Shown here piece after piece: positions 44,644-54,000 of a stretch of 64,000 bases of DNA. The DNA lies in NCBI RefSeq assembly GCF_003428165.1, contig NZ_QLIQ01000009.1, positions 1 to 64,000 on the forward strand, written 5' to 3'. The stretch comes from Cysteiniphilum litorale. Its GTDB lineage: Bacteria; Pseudomonadota; Gammaproteobacteria; Francisellales; Francisellaceae. Under the pieces are notes generated by a model. That model saw only the letters and a list, made by a program, of their open reading frames with translations. It was not told where the DNA came from and ran no database searches. Position 1 is the first letter of the stretch, and every line of letters starts with the position of its first letter. The translations under genes and the position numbers were made by a program.

Positions 44644-45908
44644 GGCTGATTACCTTTGGTTTGAGTTACAGGAATATCTTTGTTTGAAAGGTTACCCCCT
44701 TTTAATATTGCATTAGTTAATGCATCAATATCGCTATTAATCACATCGACATTAACCGCATTGATTGCTGCTAAAGCAGTCACCATTTTCTTGCTTGAAT
44801 CATCCGCTTTAAAATACTGCTCAAGTGTTTGCTTAAACTGTGCTTTCACTTCAGCAAGCATCTGCGAGTTGTTATTAATCACCGCAAGTTTTAACTGCCA
44901 AATCAACTGATAAAGTCCAGCTAAAACAGTCATTTGCGCATGTTGGCTTAATAATAATTGGTCTTGCGGCTTGATTTTCTCAACTTGGATAAGTGACTTC
45001 ATTTGTTGCCATGAGTGCGATAATGCATCCTGCCAATTATTTTTTTGATTCTGTTGATTCATTTCATTCAAATCATTATTGCCTGAGTAATTATTTTTAG
45101 CCAAAGTCAATGGTGATTGAATGTGCAAGCTTGATAGTAATTGTTGTAGATTGTTAATTTTAATCAAGCTTTCATCAATACTTGGTTCATTATTAATTTG
45201 CGTCATCAATGCATCTAAAGCCGGCATCCATTTCGCTGCACCATCAACATTCATCAATAGTGTTTTTGCTTGATTTAAGAAAAATAGACTTTGCGCTTTA
45301 CTGCCTAAAACCTGCCATGCCTGTTTGGCAAATTGCAGATTAATAACAACGGCTTGCTTATGCATTTGCTGAATTTGTTGACTTAATTCTGAACTAGGAA
45401 GCAAATAGCTTTGTTTTAGTTGTGCGACATTTTGTGATAATTGCACTTGATTAAGCTGATTGGCTTTTAGTGCTTCAGTCACTTCATTTGCTTTATTTTG
45501 CTGACTTACTTGCTTTGCTGTAAGCTCATCAATCATCTTAGCTTGATTATCAAGCTTTACCGTCTGAGCGTCTAACTTGCTTTGTAGAAGTTTCGCTGCT
45601 GTGTCATCGGTCTTAACAGGTGTTATCACCACTGATTCAAGTTTTTGTAAAGTCTGGTTGTAATTTTGCTGCTTATATAATGCGAACATGCTTGCTGCCA
45701 AACCTAAAACCGCAAAAACAAATACCACAACAACAATAGCAATATAGCCTCGCCAGCAACTTATTTTATTTTCCTTGCTGCTTTTTTTTGCTGCTTTCGG
45801 CTCTTCTTTAGGATTATTGACGATTACATTCTCATCGTTCTTTTTTGCCGCAACTGTCGTTTTGGCTAAATCAGCATCGTTATCCTCTTGGTTTCTTTTT
45901 TCTGACAT
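44640..45908 (-). CDS. hemX: HemX-like inner-membrane protein
   Basis: This is the HemX family protein encoded between hemD and hemY in gammaproteobacteria, often mislabelled uroporphyrinogen methyltransferase. The first 50 residues are charged and cytosolic; a single membrane helix spans about 54-76. A coiled-coil, Gln/Lys-rich region follows (about 90-180), then a helical domain with AKQAWQVLGSKAQSLFFLNQ. It lacks SAM-binding motifs, so no methyltransferase activity is expected. It overlaps hemY by four bases. Confidence 0.88.
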   Translation of the reverse strand: MSEKRNQEDNDADLAKTTVAAKKNDENVIVNNPKEEPKAAKKSSKENKISCWRGYIAIVVVVFVFAVLGLAASMFALYKQQNYNQTLQKLESVVITPVKTDDTAAKLLQSKLDAQTVKLDNQAKMIDELTAKQVSQQNKANEVTEALKANQLNQVQLSQNVAQLKQSYLLPSSELSQQIQQMHKQAVVINLQFAKQAWQVLGSKAQSLFFLNQAKTLLMNVDGAAKWMPALDALMTQINNEPSIDESLIKINNLQQLLSSLHIQSPLTLAKNNYSGNNDLNEMNQQNQKNNWQDALSHSWQQMKSLIQVEKIKPQDQLLLSQHAQMTVLAGLYQLIWQLKLAVINNNSQMLAEVKAQFKQTLEQYFKADDSSKKMVTALAAINAVNVDVINSDIDALTNAILKGGNLSNKDIPVTQTKGNQP

Positions 45909-45922
45909 ACTGTCACATCCTC

Positions 45923-46663
45923 TTATCGTAGCTTAATGATCTGTGCTACAAGCTGATCATGGGTTAAATTCTCTAACAGATATAATTTAACAAAACCTTG
46001 GCGTTTAGCCCAGTCCAACATTCGCCTATTTGTCACGGTAACCGTACATTTTTGCTGCCAATCACTAAAAATATCAAAAATAGGCATTGACGCTTTGAGC
46101 GCATCAAAGCTTGTATAAAGTAAAACTCTAGGATGTCTATTATACCAATCAATCTGCTGCAGCTTCCTTAGCAAATCCCTTTTATCACAAGGTTTGCGCT
46201 CATAGCAATTGATCAGCGACAAACTTGCCGCTTGCTGTTGCAGGACATTAGCTAATAACTCACGACCATCAGCACCTTTAATCAATAGGAAATGGCGATC
46301 ACTTATCGACTGATCAGTATCTGATAAGATTACTAATAAATGTTCTGAATCGGCTTTATCAGGATAATGCGCTTTAACACCATGCTTATGTAAAGCTAAA
46401 GCTGTAGCACTACCAACTGCCCAAACAGTCGCATGAGCAATTATCGCCTGATCAGGATCGGCACTGAAAAATGATTCTACTGCATAGGTACTGGTAAAAA
46501 TAATATCCGTATATGCAGCAGTTGGTATTTCAAAAGGAATATATTTAATCGTAAATGGCTCAACTGCCAACGCGTAAATTTCGTGAAAACAAAGTGTATC
46601 AACCAGCAAAGAAGCTTTAGGTTCAGGTCTAAAAACAATAATCTCAGGCGCTAACATCGACAT
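45923..46663 (-). CDS. hemD: uroporphyrinogen-III synthase
   Basis: HemD closes and inverts ring D of hydroxymethylbilane. Family sequence similarity is low, as usual. FTSTYAVESFF near residues 56-66 and TVWAVGSATALALHKHGV near 80-97 are the recognisable segments, followed by LLYTSFDALKA near 179. The context of hemX and hemY supports it. The start is uncertain: ATG at 46681, 46663 or 46657 are all in frame, and none has a strong ribosome binding site. All overlap the end of sufE. hemC is not in the window. Confidence 0.86.
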   Translation of the reverse strand: MSMLAPEIIVFRPEPKASLLVDTLCFHEIYALAVEPFTIKYIPFEIPTAAYTDIIFTSTYAVESFFSADPDQAIIAHATVWAVGSATALALHKHGVKAHYPDKADSEHLLVILSDTDQSISDRHFLLIKGADGRELLANVLQQQAASLSLINCYERKPCDKRDLLRKLQQIDWYNRHPRVLLYTSFDALKASMPIFDIFSDWQQKCTVTVTNRRMLDWAKRQGFVKLYLLENLTHDQLVAQIIKLR

Positions 46664-47069
46664 ATTTCTGTGCCGTACCATAGATATAATTAATCATTGC
46701 GTGCAGTCCATTGTTGCGCGTTGGACTTAGATGCTTTGCTAAGCCAATTTCACTCATAAAATCAGTATCTGATGCTACAATTTCTTTTGGCGTTGACCCG
46801 CTATAGACTTTAAGCAACAATCCAATTAATCCTGAAACGATTGCCGCATCACTAACCGCATAGAACGTAAGTTTGCCATCATACAGAATGGCATCAAACC
46901 ATACTTGTGATTGACAGCCTTTAACCATATGCGCTTCATCTTTTTTGTCCTCTGGGAATGGCTCAAGACTTTTGCCTAACCCAATAAGATAGGCGTATTT
47001 ATCACTCCAGTCATCAAAGAAATCAAAATCATCAACGATTGCCTGTTGGCGTTTTTTAATTGTCATCAT
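46644..47069 (-). CDS. sufE: SufE-family sulfur transfer protein
   Basis: SufE accepts persulfide sulfur from a cysteine desulfurase and stimulates iron-sulfur cluster assembly. MVKGCQSQVWFDA near residues 48-60 carries the acceptor cysteine in the conserved VxGCxSxVW context, and LSPTRNNGLHAMI near 114-126 is the C-terminal motif. The 141-aa length is typical. No desulfurase gene is adjacent. It overlaps hemD, which could couple cluster and heme synthesis (inference). Confidence 0.93.
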   Translation of the reverse strand: MMTIKKRQQAIVDDFDFFDDWSDKYAYLIGLGKSLEPFPEDKKDEAHMVKGCQSQVWFDAILYDGKLTFYAVSDAAIVSGLIGLLLKVYSGSTPKEIVASDTDFMSEIGLAKHLSPTRNNGLHAMINYIYGTAQKYVDVSA

Positions 47070-47124
47070 CTATCCAGTATTTTTTCGTGACAAGCCTTGC
47101 ACTCAAGCGCTTAACCACATACGT

Positions 47125-47658
47125 CTATTCTTTAATTTTTTTCTCTAGCAAGCCAACAAACACCAAAATAAGTGCCGAAACTAAAAACGTCAAATGCAGT
47201 ACAACATACCACAGTAACTCACGATTTGATAATTGCGGGATATCTAGGAATTGTTTTAACAATGAAATCGATGAAATTGCTACAATTGAGCCTGCAATTT
47301 TAAGTTTCACCCCCGTATGGGATAAACGCTTAATCCAAATAGGCTCGCCAGATTTATGCTCAACATCAATTTTTGAGACAAAATTCTCATAACCACTGAT
47401 AATGACAATAACAATCAGGTTTGCAACCAAAACAGTATCACAGAGTGTCAACCCCAGAACGATAAGCTCATGCGGCTTAAGTACATTGATACTGGTAAAA
47501 AGATGCAACACCTCATTCGCCATTTGATAAACAAATGCTAAAAGCACCAATATCAAAATAAGATAAATCGGTGCTTGAATCCAACGACTAGCAAAAACAA
47601 TACGCTCCAGAAAGACTTCTAAGTAACTTAATCTGCCATCTTTTTTGTTATTTGACAT
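47125..47658 (-). CDS. yqhA: UPF0114 / YqhA-family membrane protein
   Basis: The 177-aa protein matches the UPF0114 family, whose function is not established. VFLERIVFASRWIQAPIYLI near residues 15-34 is the conserved entry to the first helix; three further hydrophobic segments lie near 72-92, 115-135 and 146-170. SGEPIWIKRLSHTGVKLKIA lies in the cytosolic loop. It lies between tolC and sufE, 55 bp upstream of sufE. Confidence 0.87.
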   Translation of the reverse strand: MSNNKKDGRLSYLEVFLERIVFASRWIQAPIYLILILVLLAFVYQMANEVLHLFTSINVLKPHELIVLGLTLCDTVLVANLIVIVIISGYENFVSKIDVEHKSGEPIWIKRLSHTGVKLKIAGSIVAISSISLLKQFLDIPQLSNRELLWYVVLHLTFLVSALILVFVGLLEKKIKE

Positions 47659-47681
47659 TTAGAATATGCCTTCTGTTAACA

Positions 47682-49097
47682 CTAAATTTTACTGCTGCTT
47701 TTGGTTGAGACTTTATCAGCAGTGAGCCATTTATTAATCGCATCAATATCTTTATAGCTAATCACACCCGCTGTATTCTTAAGTGTTAATAGATCATTGA
47801 TATAATCATACTTAGCTTGCGCGTACTGTTGCTGCGCTTGGAAAAGCTGTTGCTGTTGTTGTAAAAGATCAACAATCGTATGTGTTCCCACTTCATAACC
47901 GGCTTTCATTGCTTTAACAGAAGCTTCCGCGGCAATAACTGCCTGTTTATAAGCTTCCACTTGAGCAATGTCAGACAACACCGTCAAATAAGCTGTCTTT
48001 AACTGGCTTTCAGTCGCACGCTCAGCTTCTAACAAAGTGTATTTTGACGCTTCTTTAGTATATTGCTGCTGTTTTAATGACGCGTAATCACTACCACCGT
48101 TTAATACATTCCAAGATACACCTACACCCACAGATGCACTGTTACTCCCTGATGTGTAATTAGTGTTTTGATAACTTAATCCTCTTGACGCTTTGGCTGT
48201 TAGTGTCGCTGCAGGCAAGAAATTACCCCATAAACCACTAACACCTGCTTTAGCTGCTTCTAAAAGAAACTGATTCTGGACGATGTTATAGTTTTGCTTC
48301 AAGGCAATGTCCATCCATTTATCCATATTATCAGGATCCGGCTTATCAAATGGAAACTTATCACTTAGATTCTCAACGGCAGTCACTGACTGACCAATAA
48401 TTTGACTTAATGCAGCATATGATGTTGCTAGATCATTCTTTGCCTGAACTGTTGCCGCTACAGCCTGCTCATATTGCGCTTTAATTGCCTGAACATCGGT
48501 AATGGCTGATAATCCAACCTTGTATTTCTCTTGTGTTTGACTTAATAGCTCTTTGTTCCATGATTGGTTCGCTTCTGCATACGCTAGGTTGTCTTGCGCT
48601 TGCAATACCGCAAAATAAGCGCTGGCAACATTGGTAATTAAACTTGCTTGCGCCATGACAAAGGTAATCGCATCAGCTTTTGCTTGATAGCTTGCGTAAT
48701 TATAACCACCCCAAGCACCCCAGTTAAACAGTGCTTGCGTTGCCGTTAAGCTTGGTGATTGTGTAAAGTATTTTGATTTCTGCCCTTCTGATGCGTTCGC
48801 ACTCGAGCTGTAATTGCCTTGTGCATTATAGCCTAGTGTGATGTTTGGCAAGAGCTTACCTAATGCGGCAGGCACTGCCTCTTGAGTAGAGTTAAATGTT
48901 GCCTCAGCTGCAAGATACTGCGCATTTTGCTTTTGCGCTAACTGATAAATGCCTGACAGGTTTTGTGCTTGCGGAGCATCCGCTGCACTTGATTTTGCTG
49001 TAGTTGCTACTTGTGCTGGTACCGCTGCAGTTGAAGGCTCTGCTGATGCATATCCCAAGACAAGCAGTCCACTCATTATTAAGGTGATTTTTTTCAT
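47682..49097 (-). CDS. tolC: TolC-family outer-membrane channel
   Basis: TolC proteins form the outer-membrane exit duct of efflux pumps and type I secretion systems. A signal peptide ends near residue 19 (ASA). Two outer-membrane efflux protein repeats follow; the first has GIYQLAQKQNAQYLAAEATF and the second starts near residue 270 with alternating coiled-coil and strand stretches (LLEAERATESQLKTAYLTVL). At 471 aa it is typical. ATG at 49097. No pump genes are adjacent; pcm lies 29 bases upstream. Confidence 0.93.
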   Translation of the reverse strand: MKKITLIMSGLLVLGYASAEPSTAAVPAQVATTAKSSAADAPQAQNLSGIYQLAQKQNAQYLAAEATFNSTQEAVPAALGKLLPNITLGYNAQGNYSSSANASEGQKSKYFTQSPSLTATQALFNWGAWGGYNYASYQAKADAITFVMAQASLITNVASAYFAVLQAQDNLAYAEANQSWNKELLSQTQEKYKVGLSAITDVQAIKAQYEQAVAATVQAKNDLATSYAALSQIIGQSVTAVENLSDKFPFDKPDPDNMDKWMDIALKQNYNIVQNQFLLEAAKAGVSGLWGNFLPAATLTAKASRGLSYQNTNYTSGSNSASVGVGVSWNVLNGGSDYASLKQQQYTKEASKYTLLEAERATESQLKTAYLTVLSDIAQVEAYKQAVIAAEASVKAMKAGYEVGTHTIVDLLQQQQQLFQAQQQYAQAKYDYINDLLTLKNTAGVISYKDIDAINKWLTADKVSTKSSSKI

Positions 49098-49126
49098 CTA
49101 TTTACCTAACCTTTTACCATTATTAC

Positions 49127-49795
49127 CTAAAATTGAAATGTCTTATCTTGTAACCTTTGCCCTACTGGCTTATAAACATCAAAAGTTGACATTTGCTGGT
49201 AAGATCCATCTGTATTCTTTTGTACCAAAACAGCCTTAGCATAGCTATCTTTTTCGAGAAAGTACAACATTCTACCATTGGCAGCGAGATATTTTAGATA
49301 ATCGGTAGGCTCTGATTTTTCCATCTCTTTAACAATCACTAAATCAAACACATTATGTTGTTGGAGTAATTGATTTAGAGCATCAATTTTATTTTCTTTA
49401 TTCACGTGATATTTAGCATTGTAAACACCAATCGTTTTTAATGCATTTTTGACGTGATTTAACATATCTTCATGCTGATCGACGACATCAACTAACTTGG
49501 TAAGCTTTGCCAAAAGCGCAGTTAAGTAACCACTACCACAGCCAATCTCAAGTACTCTTTCATGCTTTTTAGGTTGCAGCAATTGCAGCATTTTAGTCAC
49601 TGTTTGCGGTGTCAGCTCATATTGATGATGATTAAGCGGAATCTCAACCTCTGAATATGCCACCTCTTTATAATTACTAGGGACAAAAACCTCACGTGGG
49701 GTGTCAATAATCACACTAAGCAAATCACCATAGGGCACACCTAATGTGCGTATCTGCTGTTTGATCATATTCTCTTTTGCAAGCTCTATATTCAT
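49127..49795 (-). CDS. pcm: protein-L-isoaspartate O-methyltransferase family protein
   Basis: Pcm-type enzymes methylate isoaspartyl residues to start their repair. MIKQQIRTLGV near residue 10, TPQTVTKMLQLL near 63, and the SAM-binding loop VLEIGCGSGYLTALLAKL near 82-99 are visible. At 222 aa it is close to family length. The ATG at 49795 has AAAGG eight bases upstream; a TTG two codons earlier is less likely. A Pcm-like gene ahead of tolC is a frequent gammaproteobacterial arrangement. The C-terminal half is divergent, so the exact substrate is less certain. Confidence 0.87.
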   Translation of the reverse strand: MNIELAKENMIKQQIRTLGVPYGDLLSVIIDTPREVFVPSNYKEVAYSEVEIPLNHHQYELTPQTVTKMLQLLQPKKHERVLEIGCGSGYLTALLAKLTKLVDVVDQHEDMLNHVKNALKTIGVYNAKYHVNKENKIDALNQLLQQHNVFDLVIVKEMEKSEPTDYLKYLAANGRMLYFLEKDSYAKAVLVQKNTDGSYQQMSTFDVYKPVGQRLQDKTFQF

Positions 49796-50067
49796 GCACA
49801 AAACCTTTTTTCTTTTTTGCTTTCTTTATATTTTAAGTCTAAACCAATTTGGTCAGTGGCAACTTAGTCACTTCCACTTTTAAGTGAAGCGCACTATATC
49901 ATAATTTAGTGCTGGTTATTCTAAATGCATTAGTTAAGATATTCAAATACTGTTAGCGCTTATTATACGAATCCGCCCTGCTGGATTAATTTGTAAATTT
50001 TACTAATTTTAGCTGGACAGATCACAGTCATGCATGTATCGTTACACTAATACAAAAATTTGGTCGG

Positions 50068-50358
50068 ATGATCATGGAATCCAACTGGAAGAGCTTAGTT
50101 AAACTGTTACAACAAACAAATGATGAAACTGAAATGACAAAATTATTGGATTTTTTGTTCACACTTGAGGAAAAACATCAAATATCTAATCGCTATGCTT
50201 TAGCGGAGCTTATGATATTAGGTGAAAAGCCGCAACGTGAAATTGCTAAGAATCTCGGGGTCAGCATTAGCACCGTAACGCGTTGTTCTAACGCATTAAA
50301 AGTGTTACCTGACGAAATAAAACAAAAGTTCATACAACCACAAAGCCAAAAAAGCTAA
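50068..50358 (+). CDS. trpR: TrpR-family repressor
   Basis: TrpR represses tryptophan biosynthesis genes when bound to tryptophan. The 96-aa protein contains the TrpR core: LLDFLFTLEEKHQISNRYAL near residues 27-46. The helix-turn-helix follows as LGEKPQREIAKNLGVSISTV near 51-70, with RCSNALK next. ATG at 50068 or 50074 may be used. No trp biosynthetic gene is nearby. A GNAT gene follows by 17 bases and is probably co-transcribed. Confidence 0.93.
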   Translation: MIMESNWKSLVKLLQQTNDETEMTKLLDFLFTLEEKHQISNRYALAELMILGEKPQREIAKNLGVSISTVTRCSNALKVLPDEIKQKFIQPQSQKS

Positions 50359-50375
50359 TATTTAAGGAGCGCTTT

Positions 50376-50876
50376 ATGACGATTCAAGCACTAACAAAAG
50401 CACATCAATCACAAGTTCAACAACTTTTTGCTGATGTAAACTTTTTTAATGCTGAATGGTTTTTTAGCCCAAGACAGCTCTTTTTTGGCTTTTTTACCAA
50501 GAGCAACCAACTTGCCGGCGTTGCTCACATTGAAATCTATCACCATGCAATGATTGTTAAAGCATTAACAACACACAAAGCACACCGCAATCAAAAAATT
50601 GCAGCGAAATTACTAGCCCATATTGAACAGCTTGCTGATAAGCTTAATTGCGATGCGTTATATGCATTCACACAATTTGGTGCAAATTATCTTGAGTGCA
50701 GTGGTTTTGAGCAAACAATCAAGACCAAACTGTCACTACAAATGCGTGATTATATGTCTAATCACAACTTAAGCGACACAATCATTATGAAAAAGGTATT
50801 ATCCAACGCAAAAAAGCATCTAATGCGGCAAGAATCATTAACAACTCAAGTTCAATTGAGTCATCTTGTCGCATAA
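50376..50876 (+). CDS. GNAT-family N-acetyltransferase
   Basis: The 166-aa protein shows a GNAT core: VAHIEIYHHAMIVKALTTHK leads into HRNQKIAAKLLAHIEQLADK near residues 67-86, the acetyl-CoA loop, and ALYAFTQFGANYLECSGFEQ matches the later conserved strand. ATG at 50376 has AAGGAG seven bases upstream. It lies directly after trpR. The substrate cannot be inferred; a link to tryptophan is suggested only by position. The C-terminal tail (about 130-166) is basic and unrecognised. Confidence 0.78.
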   Translation: MTIQALTKAHQSQVQQLFADVNFFNAEWFFSPRQLFFGFFTKSNQLAGVAHIEIYHHAMIVKALTTHKAHRNQKIAAKLLAHIEQLADKLNCDALYAFTQFGANYLECSGFEQTIKTKLSLQMRDYMSNHNLSDTIIMKKVLSNAKKHLMRQESLTTQVQLSHLVA

Positions 50877-50914
50877 ACTGATTGCTTTATTTAAAGCCAT
50901 CTCATTTACTTCAG

Positions 50915-52018
50915 TCAGACAGAAAGATATTTTTTAATCTCTGTTACAACTTTCTCCACAGCATCTAGTTTTGCAACACCCTTAGCATGATTAGACATTT
51001 TCTCAAGCTCGGCACGATTCATGTCCACTGCACGCACAAAAGCCATCAATTTCTGCGCATTAAAATTCTGCTCACGTATACAAATAGCCGCTTCTGCCTG
51101 AACTAGAAATTGCGCATTGTGATATTGATGATCATCTACTGCTTGCGCAAAAGGTACGAAAAAAGCAGGCACACCAGCGCAAGCAACCTCCGAGACGGTT
51201 AAAGCGCCCGCTCGACAAACAACGATATCCGCCCATTGATAAGCTGCTGCCATATCACTAATAAAAGGTTCAATTGTAAGCTCACATTTATAATCAGGAG
51301 ATAACGAATTATAGGCTTCTTTGGTCTCTTCATAAGTCTTCTCACCTGTTTGGTGCCATAGATTAACGCAAGCATCCTTTGGTAAATCACGCACAAACTC
51401 TGGCATCGCGTCATTTAATATCTTAGCCCCTTGACTGCCTCCTAATACCAGAACATTTAACACATGCTTATAAAAATCATGCTTTTGCTCATGCAACACC
51501 TTGATCTCATCACGAATCGGATTACCAATCACCTCAATACTTGACTTTGTTTTAAAGGCACTGGTTGGGAAAGCGCACAACACTTTACGCGCAAATTTAG
51601 CCAATGTTTTATTGGTCATCCCTGGACGCGCGTTTTGCTCATGAATGATTAAAGGTACACGCATAAGGCGCGCTGCTAAACCACCGGGTCCTGCCGCATA
51701 ACCGCCAAAACCAACAACCACTTTGACTTTTTGCTTACGAATAACACGCATCGCCTGTATGACTGCATAACTCAAACTAAAGGGTAAGCTTAGTTTTTTG
51801 AGCATGCCTTTTTTACGCACGCCACGAACAGATAGATAAAACAGCGGATAACGCTCACCAACTAGTTTAGTCTCAAGACCGTATTCAGTACCAAGCCAAG
51901 ATACCTCAACATTCTGACGCTTAAGCTCATCTGCTACCGCTAATGCTGGGAATATATGCCCACCTGTTCCTCCTGCCATGATAAGCACACTGTGTTTTGA
52001 ATTATGATTATGCTTCAC
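50915..52018 (-). CDS. murG: UDP-GlcNAc:undecaprenyl-PP-MurNAc-pentapeptide transferase MurG
   Basis: MurG converts lipid I to lipid II on the inner face of the membrane. MAGGTGGHIFPALAVADEL near residues 14-32 and VVGFGGYAAGPGGLAARLM near 100-118 are the glycine-rich loops. IHEQNARPGMTNK near 124 and GGSQGAKILNDAMPE near 193 are also typical, as is CRAGALTVSEVACAGVPAF near 267-285. The 367-aa length matches. GTG at 52018 is the start, with AAGGG five bases upstream. The gene is isolated from other division and cell-wall genes here. Confidence 0.96.
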   Translation of the reverse strand: MKHNHNSKHSVLIMAGGTGGHIFPALAVADELKRQNVEVSWLGTEYGLETKLVGERYPLFYLSVRGVRKKGMLKKLSLPFSLSYAVIQAMRVIRKQKVKVVVGFGGYAAGPGGLAARLMRVPLIIHEQNARPGMTNKTLAKFARKVLCAFPTSAFKTKSSIEVIGNPIRDEIKVLHEQKHDFYKHVLNVLVLGGSQGAKILNDAMPEFVRDLPKDACVNLWHQTGEKTYEETKEAYNSLSPDYKCELTIEPFISDMAAAYQWADIVVCRAGALTVSEVACAGVPAFFVPFAQAVDDHQYHNAQFLVQAEAAICIREQNFNAQKLMAFVRAVDMNRAELEKMSNHAKGVAKLDAVEKVVTEIKKYLSV

Positions 52019-52201
52019 GCCATCCCTTATCTATTTCATCTCACAAATTTTGCTAAATTGTACCGCACATCTTACCTGCAGCAAACGATTATGCGCTATT
52101 TTACAATCAAAAGGTAAGACAAGAATCATTGTAATATGGTTTATGGCAGGTATACTAACAAGCACTTAAAGTCTGTAAGTGAAATGCCGAAGGAATCCTG
52201 C

Positions 52202-53497
52202 ATGAAAATATTAGTTATTGGTAATGGTGGTCGTGAACACGCACTGGCGTGGAAACTTGCTCAATCTGAGCATGCTACACATATCTATGTCGCGCCTGGC
52301 AATGCCGGCACTGAGCGCGAGGACAAGGTGAGCAATATTGACATTGCGGTGACTGATATTCCGCACTTAATAAACTTTGCCAAAGATAATGAAATTGAGT
52401 TAACTATCGTGGGGCCTGAATTACCCCTTAGTCTTGGGGTTGTCGATGAATTTGAAGCACACGGTTTAAACTGCTTGGGACCGAAAAAGCAATGTGCGCA
52501 ACTGGAATCCTCTAAAGCCTTTAGCAAGGACTTTATGACCAGGTACAATATCCCAACAGCGCGCTATCAAAACTTCACTGAAGTTGATAAAGCAAAAATG
52601 TATCTCAAAGAAATGAGCTTACCCGTTGTTATCAAAGCCAGTGGCTTAGCTGCAGGCAAGGGCGTTGTTATTGCCCAAACCATGGATGAAGCCCAAAGCA
52701 CGATCGAAGACATGCTTGAAGGAAATCGCTTTGGTGATGCCGGTTGCGAGATTGTTGTCGAAGAGTTCCTTAATGGCGAGGAAGCAAGCTTTATTGTGCT
52801 GTGTGATGGTGCACATGCGCTAGCAATGGCAAGCTCCCAAGATCACAAAGCACGTGATGATGGTGATAAAGGTCCAAATACTGGTGGCATGGGCGCTTAC
52901 TCACCAGCGCCAATTGTTACCAATGAAGTTCATCAACAAGTCATGCAACAGATTATTCAACCTGTCCTTGATGGCATGAAAAATGAAGGGGAAGCTTATA
53001 AGGGCTTCTTATATGCTGGACTTATGATTATGCCAAATGGCGAGATTAAAACATTAGAGTTTAACTGCCGCTTTGGTGACCCTGAAACACAACCTATTAT
53101 GATGCGCCTAGAGTCTGATTTAGTTGAACTTGCATTTGCCGCATTAAATGAAGAGCTTGACGAATATGAAGCTCACTGGAATCCAGGCACAGCCCTAGGC
53201 GTGGTCATGGCAGCTGGCGGTTACCCTGATCACTATAATACAGGGGATATTATTATTGGACTTGATCAAGCACATCAAACTAACAGTAAAGTCTTTCATG
53301 CTGGCACCAAGCGCGATGGGGCAAGTATTGTCACCAATGGCGGGCGTGTACTTTGCGCTACTGCGTTAGGCAATGATATTGAAGAAGCCTATGCTCATGC
53401 CTATAAATTAGTAGACAGCATTACTTGGCAGAATGAATATCACCGCACAGACATTGGTAAAAAAGCATTTTCGAAAATATCGATACATCACGAATAA
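52202..53497 (+). CDS. purD: phosphoribosylamine-glycine ligase
   Basis: PurD joins phosphoribosylamine and glycine in purine synthesis. MKILVIGNGGREHALAWKL is the N-terminus, the ATP-grasp motif VVIKASGLAAGKGVVIAQ lies near 140-157, GPNTGGMGAYSPAP near 222-235 and EFNCRFGDPETQPI near 286-299. ATG at 52202 has AAGGAA seven bases upstream and gives 431 aa; the frame extends 22 codons upstream without support. It overlaps the convergent cupin gene by 10 bases at the stops. purH is not adjacent. Confidence 0.97.
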   Translation: MKILVIGNGGREHALAWKLAQSEHATHIYVAPGNAGTEREDKVSNIDIAVTDIPHLINFAKDNEIELTIVGPELPLSLGVVDEFEAHGLNCLGPKKQCAQLESSKAFSKDFMTRYNIPTARYQNFTEVDKAKMYLKEMSLPVVIKASGLAAGKGVVIAQTMDEAQSTIEDMLEGNRFGDAGCEIVVEEFLNGEEASFIVLCDGAHALAMASSQDHKARDDGDKGPNTGGMGAYSPAPIVTNEVHQQVMQQIIQPVLDGMKNEGEAYKGFLYAGLMIMPNGEIKTLEFNCRFGDPETQPIMMRLESDLVELAFAALNEELDEYEAHWNPGTALGVVMAAGGYPDHYNTGDIIIGLDQAHQTNSKVFHAGTKRDGASIVTNGGRVLCATALGNDIEEAYAHAYKLVDSITWQNEYHRTDIGKKAFSKISIHHE

Positions 53498-53970
53498 GAC
53501 TCACCGACTTTGGCAAGCTCCTGCCATCGCATAAAATCAACCACTTCTTTGTCGCCCTCTTTGGGCGCCCACTTGGCAAAATCATCTTCGGCAGTTGGCG
53601 TAAAAGGTCCTGGCTTTACTTCAAAAAATAAAGCATCTTCACTGATCGCATACAACGCATGCCATGTGTTGGGTTTCATCTCAAACCCCAAAGTATCTCC
53701 ATCGGCACCAAGCACAAACTTGTCAACAGTAACACCCATATCATCATAAATAAGCACGCCCATTTGACCTTTAAGCGCTATGATCAACTCCCACTTATGC
53801 GACTCTGAATGTCTATGTGGGCGAATATAAGTGCCCTTTTTAAGGTGAATTGCTAATCGATTGACTAGGTCTGATAACTCAGCGTGGAAATTATGATGTG
53901 CACGTAAACGCGGTGATTCCTTGGCATTTTGCGCCATAGCAGTCATTAATGCATGATCGATTTTTTTCAT
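53488..53970 (-). CDS. WbuC-family cupin metalloprotein
   Basis: The 160-aa protein belongs to the WbuC cupin-fold family, found in O-antigen and other loci with unclear function. RLRAHHNFHAELSDLVNRL near residues 21-39 is the family N-terminus. IRPHRHSESHKWELIIALKG near 48-67 carries metal-binding His and Glu, and NTWHALYA near 100 the second cupin motif. No sugar-biosynthesis genes are nearby. The stop overlaps the purD stop by 10 bases. Confidence 0.82.
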   Translation of the reverse strand: MKKIDHALMTAMAQNAKESPRLRAHHNFHAELSDLVNRLAIHLKKGTYIRPHRHSESHKWELIIALKGQMGVLIYDDMGVTVDKFVLGADGDTLGFEMKPNTWHALYAISEDALFFEVKPGPFTPTAEDDFAKWAPKEGDKEVVDFMRWQELAKVGESYS

Positions 53971-54000
53971 ACTAAATACAGATCCTCTTTCAAAAGTGTC

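Noticed and set aside
49796-50067. 272-bp gap between pcm and trpR
   Set aside because: I looked for a TrpR operator, a small RNA or a gene and saw none that I could support; it presumably holds the divergent promoters.
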